Assembly: GCA_020636355.1 (NCBI GenBank)
Contig: JACJYB010000004.1
Span: 1 to 64,000, forward strand
Direction: 5' to 3'
DNA length: 64,000 nucleotides
DNA from: Lewinellaceae bacterium
GTDB lineage: Bacteria > Bacteroidota > Bacteroidia > Chitinophagales > Saprospiraceae
Under the pieces are notes generated by a model. The model did no database searches and was not told where the DNA came from. It saw only the letters and a list, made by a program, of their open reading frames with translations. Shown in pieces: positions 27,035-36,056 of the stretch. The first letter of the stretch is position 1. Each line of letters opens with the position of its first letter. A program made the position numbers and the translations under genes.

Positions 27035-27997
27035 ATGAAATGGTTTAAAAAAATAATTTATGTGTTCCTGGCGCTGCTTGGGCTGATTTTCCTTTTCGGT
27101 CTGGTTTTAGCCTTTTGGCCTGCGACCCATAGGGTCACTAATGAAGGCATCACACGGCAGGAAGCAGCAACACTTCGCCAGCAATACGAAAGCCCGCATC
27201 AACTATTTACCGCGTCCGATGGAGAAACCCTGTTTCTTCGTGTGTGGAATCCAGATTCTATAGAACCCCGCAAAAGGGATATTGCTGTTTTGATTTTTCA
27301 TGGTTTTACTGCTTACAGCGGCCCTTATGATATGGCAGGCATTCCATTCTCCGAAGGCGGATACACGACCTTCGGACTTGACTACCGGGGCCACGGTCTC
27401 TCCGGAGGCAACCGTGGTGACAGTCCCGGAAAAAAACGGTGGATCGGCGATCTGACCGATGCCATAAAATATCTGCGAAGCCAGGGCTATGCCCGTATTG
27501 TCGTCCTTGGCCACAGCCTGGGAGTAGCGGCAGCGATGTGTACGGCGGACTCCGTTCCCCAGGAAATATCCGGACTCGTCCTGTTATCAGGTGCCTATGA
27601 ATCGCGACCGGGTATCAACAAACCCATTCCCTTATTCCAACAAGTCCGGATCCTGGCCAGTGCCCTATTTCGTCCAGCCTACCAGTCTGTAGAATATTAC
27701 CGGGAAGGCATGCATATGACCGCGGACAGTCTGTTTACTTACCATTACACCCCTCGGTTTTTCACCATGCTGGATGTGAAGAAGCTGCGACTGCCGGAGG
27801 ATCTGAATATTCCTGTGTTGGTGGGCGTGGGTGATCGTGATGAGTTGTTTTCGGTGGAAAAGGTGCAGGAATTCTTTGATCTGATTCCAGGGAATAAAAA
27901 ACAACTAATCGTTATGAAAAACACCACCCACGCAGAAATACCCCGGGAGAGCTGGGAAAAAATTGTCCAATGGCTGGATCAAACGTACTTGGACTAA
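27035..27997 (+). CDS. Membrane-anchored alpha/beta hydrolase (monoacylglycerol lipase-like)
   Basis: The protein has 320 residues from ATG 27035; a GTG six bases upstream is possible. One N-terminal membrane helix (IIYVFLALLGLIFLFGLVLAFW) anchors it. The core matches lysophospholipase/monoglyceride lipase (Hydrolase_4): VLIFHGFTAYSGPYDM (oxyanion HGF), LDYRGHGLSGG, nucleophile Ser161 in GHSLGVAAAM, Asp in VGVGDRDELFS and His in NTTHAEIP. A lipid or monoacylglycerol substrate is likely by family. It is convergent with the response regulator downstream. Confidence 0.87.
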   Translation: MKWFKKIIYVFLALLGLIFLFGLVLAFWPATHRVTNEGITRQEAATLRQQYESPHQLFTASDGETLFLRVWNPDSIEPRKRDIAVLIFHGFTAYSGPYDMAGIPFSEGGYTTFGLDYRGHGLSGGNRGDSPGKKRWIGDLTDAIKYLRSQGYARIVVLGHSLGVAAAMCTADSVPQEISGLVLLSGAYESRPGINKPIPLFQQVRILASALFRPAYQSVEYYREGMHMTADSLFTYHYTPRFFTMLDVKKLRLPEDLNIPVLVGVGDRDELFSVEKVQEFFDLIPGNKKQLIVMKNTTHAEIPRESWEKIVQWLDQTYLD

Positions 27998-28067
27998 TCT
28001 CATTAACTGCTTTGACACAGCTTCCACCAGGAGGGTTGGCGACCTGACCGGACTACAGAAAGGCGTT

Positions 28068-28703
28068 TCAAAGCAATCCCCAATCGGTGGCTTTTTTGAT
28101 CATCCCGACGGAGTTTTTTACATCCATTTTGACAAACAGGTTACGTTTATGGGTAGCCACCGTATTGACGCTTACGTAGAGCTCGTCCGCGATTTCCTGT
28201 GTCGTGAATTCTTTGGCGATCAGTTTGATCACTTCCAATTCTCTCTTTGTAATCTGGGGCATTTGGCCTTGTAAGGGTTTAGGCCTTTCATTGAGGCTCT
28301 CTATCATTTTTGAGGTCAGGTGCGCACTTAATACCCGTCGTCCGGCGTGGGCATCTTTAATTCCTCTGATCAATGTTTCTTTGGATGAATTTTTCAACAG
28401 GTATCCCATGGCACCCCGCTTGAACAGGGAGGTAATAATGCTGCCTTCATCATTCGTTGTTAAAATTAAAATTTTCAGGGCGGGCTGTAGGGACAAGGCA
28501 TGCATGATCGTCTCCAGGCCGTCCATTACGGGCATCTGCAAATCCAGCAAGAGTACATCCACTTCGTGTTTTTTGAGGCATTCCAAGGCTTGCAAACCAT
28601 TGGATGCGGTACCTACCACCTGGATGTCAGGTTCATTGACCAACATGGCTTTTAAGCCATCCAACAAGATCTGGTGATCATCTGCCAGGAAAATTCGAAT
28701 CAT
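28068..28703 (-). CDS. NarL/FixJ-family response regulator
   Basis: The protein has 211 residues from ATG 28703 (MIRIFLADDHQ); an in-frame extension upstream lies in the spacer after the kinase gene. The receiver has DDH acidic residues, phospho-Asp in VDVLLLDLQMPVMDG, Thr in ILTTND and Lys in LLKNSS. A LuxR-type HTH closes the protein (ITKRELEVIKLIAKEFTTQEIADELYVSVNTVATHKRNLF). It sits 16 bases downstream of its kinase gene in the same operon. Confidence 0.93.
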   Translation of the reverse strand: MIRIFLADDHQILLDGLKAMLVNEPDIQVVGTASNGLQALECLKKHEVDVLLLDLQMPVMDGLETIMHALSLQPALKILILTTNDEGSIITSLFKRGAMGYLLKNSSKETLIRGIKDAHAGRRVLSAHLTSKMIESLNERPKPLQGQMPQITKRELEVIKLIAKEFTTQEIADELYVSVNTVATHKRNLFVKMDVKNSVGMIKKATDWGLL

Positions 28704-28719
28704 TTTATCCGCATTAATA

Positions 28720-30582
28720 TCAGTTATTGATTGGAATCGGAACATTTATGGTTACCATAGTCCCTTCGCCGGGACGACTATCTATCTCATAATCTCCACC
28801 CATGAAATGGGCGCGAAAATCAATGCTTTTCAATCCCATGCCCTTATTGGCATCGATCCGTTTCGGGTCAAAGCCCACGCCATTATCTTCGATCGTCACG
28901 TTTAACCATTCGTCGCTAAAAGTTAGCTGCAAAAGCACTTCGGAAGCCTGTGCATACTTGACAATATTGTTGTAACATTCCTGGATAATCCGGTAGATCA
29001 TAATATTGAATTGATCACCCAGTTCCTGTTCTTTGCCGTATACATTAAACTCCGTATGGAATGGATGTGAAAAGTTCATCCGGTTGACCAGGTCATTCAG
29101 CGCATTGGTCAATCCAACCTTTTTCAAGGCCTGGGGCATCATTTCGTGAGCCATTTTCCGCACTTCGGTACAAGCCTCGTCGATCATGTCACTGGCTTTG
29201 TCATAGACCCTGCGCGTGCCGGAATCATCAAATTCTATGTACAAACTGCTCATATTGGCTTTGATCGAAGAAAGCAAGTTGCCTAATCCATCGTGAAGAT
29301 CCCGGGCTATTCGGGATCGTTCCTGTTCTTGTCCTTCAAGGAGTGATCGCATCGCAATAATCTGCTGTTCTTGTTTGGCTTCAGCCAGCAACAAACTATT
29401 CCGACGCATCCTGTTTTGATACCAAAGAAATCCTATGATGGACAAGGCACCAATCAGTGATAGAAATAGTAGTAATAGATTCACTTGATTTGCTTTTTTT
29501 TGGTTCTTGAAGGCTGCTTCCAGTAACCTCCGGTTTAATATTTCTTTTTCATATTTATTCTGGAGGCCTGCCAACGCTGCCAAACTGGAAGGATTCAACT
29601 TCTGTTTTTCGTCAAATCTTTTTAGTGAATCCAGCATCAGGTAGGCATCCTGATAGGCGTCATTCACCAGATACCAGTAGCGCTTGGCGTCCAATATGAT
29701 GTACTGAAAATCAGGACGGTCGGCAATGCCCGGAAAAGATTCGGCCTTTTCCAGCAGGTCCATAACCCCGGTGAAACCGATTTGTCGAAATTCGGGCATA
29801 ATTGCGGCGGTATCCTCCCCTTTCTGGATGACCTCACTGATCAGATTAGCCATATGTATCAGTGTTTCAGCCTGGGCAATATTCCCCGATTTTTTTCGCA
29901 CGGTATGCGCCTGGATGTCAAATTTTACCGACTCTCCGAACCTTTCCATTTGCCGGTTGGATTCGGCCAGCCCATGGTATATCCTCCCTAGTTTGAGCTG
30001 ATTGACCGGATGCTGAGATTCTTCGTATCTCAAAGCCGCCAGGTATTTATCGATAGCCTGTGTCGGCGCTTGCATTTCATTCAAACAAGCCCCCCAATTA
30101 TTTAAGATTAAAGCCTGACGATCCAGATCTCCGGATTCCAGGTAATAGTTGTAGGCATTCTGGAAGGAGGAAATTGCCTGGTCATAAATTCCATAATCCA
30201 TAAACATGACCGCCTGTGTATTGCTCGTAAGTCCAAGTCCATCAAGCTCGTGAATGGCGTCAAATGCATAAAGGGCACTATCCAGATAGCGTGTTTTTAA
30301 CTCCATCTCTTCATAGGGATGACACCAGGCAAGTGCATAATAGGATTTTCCGATCAGGTGCTGCCAGCGATGTTCTTTGGCTATTTTTAATGCATCCCTG
30401 GCGTACTGGACCGCTTCATCGCCGGCATATAAAAATAAAGCCAGATCGATCCGTGCTTCACATTGTAAGGAATCGTTGGGTGCTTGCTGAATTTTCTCTT
30501 TCAAGCTATCCAACACATAAGGATCCTGCGCAGATGCATACGCAACATAAAAAATTAAGACCAAACACAGTTGAATTTTCAT
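28720..30582 (-). CDS. TPR sensor histidine kinase (HisKA_3 type)
   Basis: A 620-residue kinase with signal peptide MKIQLCLVLIFYVAYASAQ, a periplasmic TPR region (residues about 20-350, e.g. ALILNNWGACLNEMQAPTQAIDKYLAAL), one membrane helix (VNLLLLFLSLIGALSIIGFLW, about 367-390), a coiled linker and a HisKA_3 domain with His in RIARDLHDGLGNLLSSIK (about residue 430). The ATPase domain has YRIIQECYNNIVKYAQ (N box), DNGVGFD and GMGLKSI. It is the standard Bacteroidota TPR-NarL two-component arrangement. The ligand is unknown. Confidence 0.92.
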   Translation of the reverse strand: MKIQLCLVLIFYVAYASAQDPYVLDSLKEKIQQAPNDSLQCEARIDLALFLYAGDEAVQYARDALKIAKEHRWQHLIGKSYYALAWCHPYEEMELKTRYLDSALYAFDAIHELDGLGLTSNTQAVMFMDYGIYDQAISSFQNAYNYYLESGDLDRQALILNNWGACLNEMQAPTQAIDKYLAALRYEESQHPVNQLKLGRIYHGLAESNRQMERFGESVKFDIQAHTVRKKSGNIAQAETLIHMANLISEVIQKGEDTAAIMPEFRQIGFTGVMDLLEKAESFPGIADRPDFQYIILDAKRYWYLVNDAYQDAYLMLDSLKRFDEKQKLNPSSLAALAGLQNKYEKEILNRRLLEAAFKNQKKANQVNLLLLFLSLIGALSIIGFLWYQNRMRRNSLLLAEAKQEQQIIAMRSLLEGQEQERSRIARDLHDGLGNLLSSIKANMSSLYIEFDDSGTRRVYDKASDMIDEACTEVRKMAHEMMPQALKKVGLTNALNDLVNRMNFSHPFHTEFNVYGKEQELGDQFNIMIYRIIQECYNNIVKYAQASEVLLQLTFSDEWLNVTIEDNGVGFDPKRIDANKGMGLKSIDFRAHFMGGDYEIDSRPGEGTMVTINVPIPINN

Positions 30583-30951
30583 GCATCAACGATCCTGGTT
30601 GAGAAGAAGAACCTTTAGGTGCCTTTTAAAGCCGGTTATGGCCATTTCCAATATAGCCAATTCCTGCTGATACCAACGACCCGAACGCTGTCGGGGATCC
30701 AGGCAACAAACCTGATTTCGGCAAAGATAGGGCGTATGGCGCTACCGCGAAATCGCACGAATGCATGAATCCATGACTCACACAATTAGGTGATATAAAC
30801 TACCAGAAACGGTGATTTTGTAAAACCATGGATATGGGTGAAGACCAGCGAGGGATTAGATCGGAAATTTGCAATGCAACATGTATGAAATGCTGCACGA
30901 ATTATTAACGATATTATTAAAAGGGATAACTCCTGCAAAATCACAAGCAAA
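30583..30951. other. Divergent intergenic region
   Basis: About 370 bases lie between the divergent kinase and methyltransferase-like genes and must contain both promoters. I see AT-rich tracts near 30900-30930 but no clear operator, RNA gene or terminator. Confidence 0.4.
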
Positions 30952-31734
30952 ATGAAACGGACTTTCGGTTTTTTTATTAGTGTTCTCTTTTACCTGGTTG
31001 GATTTGCCGGCCTGATGTATCTTATTTTGTGGATTGGTAATTTTATCCCCATTAATCAAATGGGGGAACCTCAGACACGAAATATCGGCTTAACCCTATT
31101 GATTAATTTTGGAATTGTCGCGGTTTTCGGAATTCAGCATTCCGTGATGGCCCGGAAAAACTTCAAAGAAACATGGACAAAAATTGTCCCTAAACATCTG
31201 GAACGTAGCCTATATGTATTGATTTCCGGATTTTTATGTGTCGGTATTGCCCTGTTCTGGTCACCGATTGATGGTACGTTATGGCAGTTGGAAGCCGGCT
31301 CAATAGGTTATTACGTCATGTATGGCATATTTTTCCTGGGCATAGCCGTGCTCCTGGCGAGTACATTCCTAATCAACCATTTCGAATTATTTGGCTTGCA
31401 ACAAGCTTACCTGCACATGATGAAACGCAACGCCCGCCGGCCCCGGTTCACTACGTTTGCGTTGTACAAAATGGTTAGACACCCGATCTATCTAGGCCTA
31501 TCGATGATCTTTTGGGCCACACCAACGATGTCAATGACTCATTTTCTTTTGGCCACACTTTTTACGGCATACATATTCGTAGGTATTTACTTCGAAGAAA
31601 AAGATTTGATCAAGGAATATGGCAAGCTTTACGAAGAATACCGTACACAAGTTCCATCCCTGGTACCCTTCACCAAGTTCGGCGCCAAGAATACTGCAAC
31701 GGTCAACGAAACTCGTGTAGGAAACATATCCTAA
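30952..31734 (+). CDS. mddA: Methanethiol S-methyltransferase-like membrane protein
   Basis: A 260-residue protein with five to six membrane helices. The C-terminal half contains the isoprenylcysteine-methyltransferase-type signature (LYKMVRHPIYLGLSMIFWATPTM and YFEEKDLIKEYGKLYEEYRTQVPSLVPF). The N-terminal half has the NnrU/MddA-type FGIVAVFGIQHSVMARKNFKETWTKI and PKHLERSLYVLISG. Size and these motifs fit MddA, which makes dimethyl sulfide from methanethiol and S-adenosylmethionine. NnrU-like or other ICMT-fold proteins remain possible. It is monocistronic and ends in a strong terminator. Confidence 0.65.
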   Translation: MKRTFGFFISVLFYLVGFAGLMYLILWIGNFIPINQMGEPQTRNIGLTLLINFGIVAVFGIQHSVMARKNFKETWTKIVPKHLERSLYVLISGFLCVGIALFWSPIDGTLWQLEAGSIGYYVMYGIFFLGIAVLLASTFLINHFELFGLQQAYLHMMKRNARRPRFTTFALYKMVRHPIYLGLSMIFWATPTMSMTHFLLATLFTAYIFVGIYFEEKDLIKEYGKLYEEYRTQVPSLVPFTKFGAKNTATVNETRVGNIS

Positions 31735-31770
31735 TCCCGGACAATAATTTGGGAAATTTGATTGCTCTGA

Positions 31771-31804
31771 AGATCAGAACCTCTTGTTCTGATCTTTTTT
31801 ATTT
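31771..31804 (+). terminator. Intrinsic terminator
   Basis: A perfect 10-bp stem AGATCAGAAC / GTTCTGATCT with a CTCTT loop is followed by TTTTTATTTT. It lies 36 bases after the methyltransferase-like stop and should end that transcript. Confidence 0.88.
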
Positions 31805-32062
31805 TCAATCAATTAGTGTCCTGAAATAACTTTTTGTTCTATACTGCATTAATGCCGAACCTCAACACAGTCGCTGACATGTGCGATTAGGCTAGGGAAT
31901 CCAGGGGTATCCGACGCCCATTTGGCCTCCGATAATCCCCGCAACTTTATCAATTGACTCTGTGATAAACGCTCTTTCCGGAAATTCAAATGCAAGATGT
32001 CCTTTATCTATCGCATTTTTTAGCGATCTTAGGCTATCGCCCGAATCCTAAATTAAAACCGG
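31805..32062. other. Spacer with alternating small dyads
   Basis: Three half-sites alternate near its end: ATCGC (32010-32014), GCGAT (32023-32027) and ATCGC (32036-32040). The middle arm can pair with either side, so two mutually exclusive hairpins are possible 22-50 bases before the next start. The rest shows nothing clear. Confidence 0.35.
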
Positions 32063-32635
32063 ATGACGCTTAAAATCACGGGTATTATTGGGCTTTTGCT
32101 TCTTATTATCAGCCGATTGCTGCTCATGCAGGGCGATGCATTTATCCAGTCACAGGCACCTTTTGATTTCGCGCATCTCTTTATGCTGGTGGGCTCTTTA
32201 CTCTGTTTGGCTTTTTGTTTTGTTTTCCCCAAAAGCATCTTCAATTCCATTGCAGTACCAATGATTGTGTTAGGAGTTATCGCTCATTGCGGGATGTGCG
32301 CGCTGGATTTTACGTTGTGGAGTTTTGGAGCGGATGAAGAAGGCCGCAATGCATTGGTGGGCCATCTGATGACATCACCAAAGTTATGGTACCCCTATTT
32401 TGTCATCGGCCCCGCTTTTCTGTATGCCGGACTGACTACTCAATCCTGGTATTTTATTCTACGTCGCACCATCGCCAGTATCATCGCATTGTCCGGAGGA
32501 TTTGCTATCGGGTTGGGTCAAATGATCTGGCAAAACCAACTTATCGTCCTGGCAGGGACCATAGCATTAACCATCGGTTTTACCTGGCTTCTGTGGCCAT
32601 TAAACAAAATCCAGGAGGAAGCGATGCAAGGATGA
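32063..32635 (+). CDS. Hypothetical polytopic membrane protein
   Basis: The 190-residue protein has about six hydrophobic helices (ITGIIGLLLLIISRLLLM, HLFMLVGSLLCLAFCFVF, IAVPMIVLGVIAHCGMCALDF, WYPYFVIGPAFLYAGLTTQSW, TIASIIALSGGFAIGLGQMIW, LIVLAGTIALTIGFTWLLWPL). I do not recognise a family. Its TGA overlaps the ATG of the downstream serine hydrolase by four bases (ATGA), so the two are translationally coupled; the membrane protein may assist or be modulated by that enzyme. No catalytic motif is visible. Confidence 0.75.
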   Translation: MTLKITGIIGLLLLIISRLLLMQGDAFIQSQAPFDFAHLFMLVGSLLCLAFCFVFPKSIFNSIAVPMIVLGVIAHCGMCALDFTLWSFGADEEGRNALVGHLMTSPKLWYPYFVIGPAFLYAGLTTQSWYFILRRTIASIIALSGGFAIGLGQMIWQNQLIVLAGTIALTIGFTWLLWPLNKIQEEAMQG

Positions 32636-33756
32636 TGGAGAGAAAGCACTGCAATTTCATCAAAGAACACCGGTCGATCCAATCAATCCTAATAATCACC
32701 TTACTGGGCATTACCATGGCAGGATTGTACGGGCAAAAGAAACCTGCTGATCCGTTAAAACCTGTCATTTCAAATCTGCCTGCAGCCAATCCCTCTGAAG
32801 TGGGGATGCGGATGGATACCATTTCTCACTTGCTTGAGCTCATCCGACAAACTAATCATCCGGACTTTCGTGGCCTGATTGTATTTAAAAATAATAAGCT
32901 GGTGGTAGAGGAGTATTTCAATACTTTCTGGCGCGCAACCATTGAAGATATCCGCTCAGCCGGCAAAAGTATTACCGGGATACTTGCCGGGATAGCAATC
33001 GATCAAGGTTTGATAACATCCGTCGACCAGAGGCTTGATGCTTTTTTTCCAGCCTTTAGCAAGCATAAAGGTCAGTCGATACGTATTCGTGATCTCCTGG
33101 CTATGTCTTCGGGGCTCGATGCAGATGACAATAAAAATAATTCTCCGGGAAATTTTACCAATTGGGTTCTGGAGGATGACTGGATTCAATTTGCACAAAC
33201 ACTTCCTGAGGTTTTTCCTCCCGGAAGCAGATATGTCTACAATGACGTCTGTCCCATGCTGATTGGAGAAATTATCCAGAAGGCTTCCGGAATGACCTTG
33301 GCTACTTTTGCGGAAAAATATCTGTTTGCGCCATTGGGCATCGAGGAATATTACTGGTATTCAGCTCCAAACGGTCATACGGTCCCGATGGGGAACCTCT
33401 ACCTGTCCACGCTTGATTTTGCCAAAATTGGCTTATTACTATTGAATGAGGGAATGTGGATGGGGAGCCGGGTGGTAAACCAGCAATGGATTCAACAGCT
33501 GAGCAAGCCCCGGTTCGATCTATCATCCGTTGATTCATTTGCTCAAGGCTATGGTTATTTTTGGTTTACAGGTACCAAGGTGTGGAAGGCAAAATCCATC
33601 CGGTATTATTACGCTTCCGGCAATGGTGGAAATTTATTGTTTATTGTCCCTGAGTTTCAAATGGTGGTAGCGCTCACATCAACTGCCTATGGACAAGGAT
33701 ACGGCCATTTTCGTGGGCACAGAATCTTTGAAACCTTATTACACGCGATAAATTAA
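32632..33756 (+). CDS. Serine hydrolase, 6-aminohexanoate-dimer-hydrolase (NylB)-like
   Basis: The protein has 374 residues from ATG 32632, which overlaps the upstream stop; in-frame codons further upstream encode another frame of the membrane gene. A hydrophobic N-terminal segment (QSILIITLLGITMAGLYGQ) suggests export. Catalytic residues are Ser109-Ala-Gly-Lys112 (SxxK), YND in GSRYVYNDVCPML (YxN) and a C-terminal YYASGNGGNLLFIVPEFQMVV, typical of NylB-like beta-lactamase-fold amidases and esterases. It is less similar to the serine hydrolases at 2715 and 11798. Substrate unknown. Confidence 0.85.
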   Translation: MMERKHCNFIKEHRSIQSILIITLLGITMAGLYGQKKPADPLKPVISNLPAANPSEVGMRMDTISHLLELIRQTNHPDFRGLIVFKNNKLVVEEYFNTFWRATIEDIRSAGKSITGILAGIAIDQGLITSVDQRLDAFFPAFSKHKGQSIRIRDLLAMSSGLDADDNKNNSPGNFTNWVLEDDWIQFAQTLPEVFPPGSRYVYNDVCPMLIGEIIQKASGMTLATFAEKYLFAPLGIEEYYWYSAPNGHTVPMGNLYLSTLDFAKIGLLLLNEGMWMGSRVVNQQWIQQLSKPRFDLSSVDSFAQGYGYFWFTGTKVWKAKSIRYYYASGNGGNLLFIVPEFQMVVALTSTAYGQGYGHFRGHRIFETLLHAIN

Positions 33757-34001
33757 CTCCCGAACTAGCCTGACTGCCCAATCGATCCTCCGGATCAAGG
33801 TGACCCCAATGATAAGAAAATGATGCCTGACCGGGTGCGCTATACTCGTGGATTACAATGCACTACGACCGCCCATTATAGGCCAGTGAAGGTATGACCT
33901 GTCTGCATATTGGCACAGAAAAACAGGAAGCTTAATGGGTTATCATTGCGCCAGCCTGGATAATATTCTAACTTTGAATATCATTACAACAACGGTGGCA
34001 C

Positions 34002-35147
34002 ATGATTAAAGCAACGACTAGCGCAAAGAGAGTGCGGTTCAAAGGCAATCCTCGTAAGGAGTTATTCATTCAGGATCTCCGTAAAAGAGTTGCCAATTAC
34101 TTTGATGAAAATGGGATCAGTCCATACGCCAATACCGAAATGTATCTAAAAACTGCATTTGCTATGGTAAGCTGGATCGCCACCTATGCCTGGATCATGT
34201 CGGACACCTTAAGCGAACACCCCATTGCGTTGTACCTGGTTTACCTCTTGCTGGGTTACATCCATATCTTCATCGCTTTTAACATCATGCATGATGCCAC
34301 CCATAATGCCTATTCTTCCAATAAATATGTCAATAAGATCCTCGGATACAGCATGGATTTTATCGGGGGCAACCAATATCTATTCCGCCGGATGCACGGT
34401 GCACATCATGGATATGTGAATATTCACGGTATCGATGTAACCCTTGAAACACATGGGCTGTTCCGGTTCACACCTGATGAGCCCTGGCTGCCCCGGCACA
34501 AATACCAGCATTACTACACCTTCATCCTTTACGCCCTGGCGATGCTTCAGTGGGCGACGATCAAAGACTTCAAGTGGTTTTTTGGTGAGGCTCATATCGG
34601 CAATCAAAAAAACATCAAGCATCCGCTGAAAGAGTATGTCATTTTGTTCATCGGCAAAACGGTCTTTTATGGACTTACACTGGTGCTCCCCATCATCTTT
34701 TTATCCGCCCCCTGGTACACCATTTTAGGTGCATGGGTCTTTATGCATGTGCTGCCGGGATTAACTTTTGCTTTGATCTTCCAGGTGACCCATGTTTACG
34801 ATGGGACCACCTACCCTATTCCGGATGATGAGGGCAACATCGACAATAATTACGCGCTTCATGTCCTGGAAACCACTGCGGATTTTTCAAGACATAGCAG
34901 GTTAGGTTCCTGGCTTATGGGAGGCATCAATATCCATGTGATCCACCATATACTTCCACAGGTTTGTCACGTCCATTACCCTGCCCTTACCAAGATCCTG
35001 AAAGAAACATGTGACGATCATGGTATTGAATACCAGGAAAACCGAACATTTTGGATGGCTCTAAAGAAGCATTATCAAATCCTGAAACATCTAAGTACAC
35101 CCGATGCCACTGTTCCCCGCGTAGGAAAAAGCGCATCCCTGGTGTAA
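34002..35147 (+). CDS. Fatty acid (acyl-lipid/acyl-CoA) desaturase
   Basis: A 381-residue membrane di-iron desaturase. The three histidine boxes are HDATH (97-101), HGAHH (132-136) and HVIHH (312-316), the front-end/linoleoyl-CoA-type spacing. Hydrophobic pairs flank them (YLVYLLLGYIHIFIAFNIM, IFLSAPWYTILGAWVFMHVLPGLTFALI). The stretch TTADFSRHSRLGSWLMGGINIHVIHHILPQVCHVHYPAL is characteristic. It introduces double bonds into fatty acyl chains using electrons from a ferredoxin or cytochrome partner, not present here. It is likely involved in membrane fluidity control. Confidence 0.92.
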   Translation: MIKATTSAKRVRFKGNPRKELFIQDLRKRVANYFDENGISPYANTEMYLKTAFAMVSWIATYAWIMSDTLSEHPIALYLVYLLLGYIHIFIAFNIMHDATHNAYSSNKYVNKILGYSMDFIGGNQYLFRRMHGAHHGYVNIHGIDVTLETHGLFRFTPDEPWLPRHKYQHYYTFILYALAMLQWATIKDFKWFFGEAHIGNQKNIKHPLKEYVILFIGKTVFYGLTLVLPIIFLSAPWYTILGAWVFMHVLPGLTFALIFQVTHVYDGTTYPIPDDEGNIDNNYALHVLETTADFSRHSRLGSWLMGGINIHVIHHILPQVCHVHYPALTKILKETCDDHGIEYQENRTFWMALKKHYQILKHLSTPDATVPRVGKSASLV

Positions 35148-35245
35148 TCCGCTCCTGTGTCGATTCAATCTTGTGCCAGGTCTAAATTCTAATTACGGCA
35201 GCTACCGGTGGGATAATTTCGGCGTGAAATCATTCACAACCGCAC

Positions 35246-36028
35246 ATGATCCCTTATGGCGTACTAATCGGCCTGGTGTTCCATTACAGCCTGAATACAT
35301 TCGGCTTGTCGACGAACTGGATACAGGAAAACCAGGAAGGCTATTCCATTTATTACACACCCAGTGACGCGGCTGATCTCACAGCTTACCGAATGGCATT
35401 TCAGCGGGGTATCCGCCGGTCCCAGGAATTTTTCGGAAAACCGTATATACAGCATTTTGACATTTATATCCATCCCAACCGCGCTTCTCTGGACAGCACC
35501 TGGCAATCCGACTGGGGAGCGCCTGCTTTTAAATCCGAATGCTGGATGGTCGCCAGCGGAGTGGCCGGGAGACTTGATCTGATCGCTCCCAATCGATGGG
35601 ATGCCGATGCCTGCGAACATCCAACGATGGACACCACAGCAACGCAGAATCTTATCGCCCATGAATTGGTGCATGTGTTTCACGGCCAGCTCAATCCAAG
35701 TCCGGATTTCAGCGAGGTAAGTGGCCTTGACTGGTTTGTGGAGGGATTGGCAACTTATGCCTCGGGGCAATGCGATTCGCTGCGGATGGCAACCGTCCTT
35801 GAAGCATTGAATGAGGATAAAATACCGGGGCATCTTTCCGCATTCTGGACTGGCAGTCTACGTTATGGATTGTCCGGCTCTCTGGCTATGTATCTGGATG
35901 CGCACTATGGCCGGGAAATCATCTATCAACTCCTCGCCTGTACCGACCTGAACGCCTTACTTGATAAACTTGGCGTCGACGAAGCAACGCTTCTGCATGA
36001 TTGGAAGGCATACGTCAAGAGCCTGTAA
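35246..36028 (+). CDS. Putative gluzincin peptidase (HELVH, peptidase-MA-like)
   Basis: The 260-residue protein has a short hydrophobic N-terminus (MIPYGVLIGLVFHYSLNTF) that may serve as a signal or anchor. The core resembles peptidase MA-like proteins: IYIHPNRASLDSTWQ, then NLIAHELVHVFHGQ with HExxH and WFVEGLATYASGQ, giving the third-ligand Glu about 22 residues further on. The EGLATY word is typical of M1/M61-related gluzincins. C-terminal GLSGSLAMYLDAHYGREIIYQLL completes the helical lobe. No substrate can be assigned. The fold is related to the protein at 21967 only at the motif level. Confidence 0.68.
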   Translation: MIPYGVLIGLVFHYSLNTFGLSTNWIQENQEGYSIYYTPSDAADLTAYRMAFQRGIRRSQEFFGKPYIQHFDIYIHPNRASLDSTWQSDWGAPAFKSECWMVASGVAGRLDLIAPNRWDADACEHPTMDTTATQNLIAHELVHVFHGQLNPSPDFSEVSGLDWFVEGLATYASGQCDSLRMATVLEALNEDKIPGHLSAFWTGSLRYGLSGSLAMYLDAHYGREIIYQLLACTDLNALLDKLGVDEATLLHDWKAYVKSL

Positions 36029-36056
36029 GCACGCGATTGTTGGCTGGTCCTGTACC

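Noticed and set aside
33757..34001. IS terminal sequence (CCTCCGGATCAAGGTGACCCC)
   Set aside because: It recalls transposon ends, but there is only one copy, no matching inverted arm and no transposase fragment.
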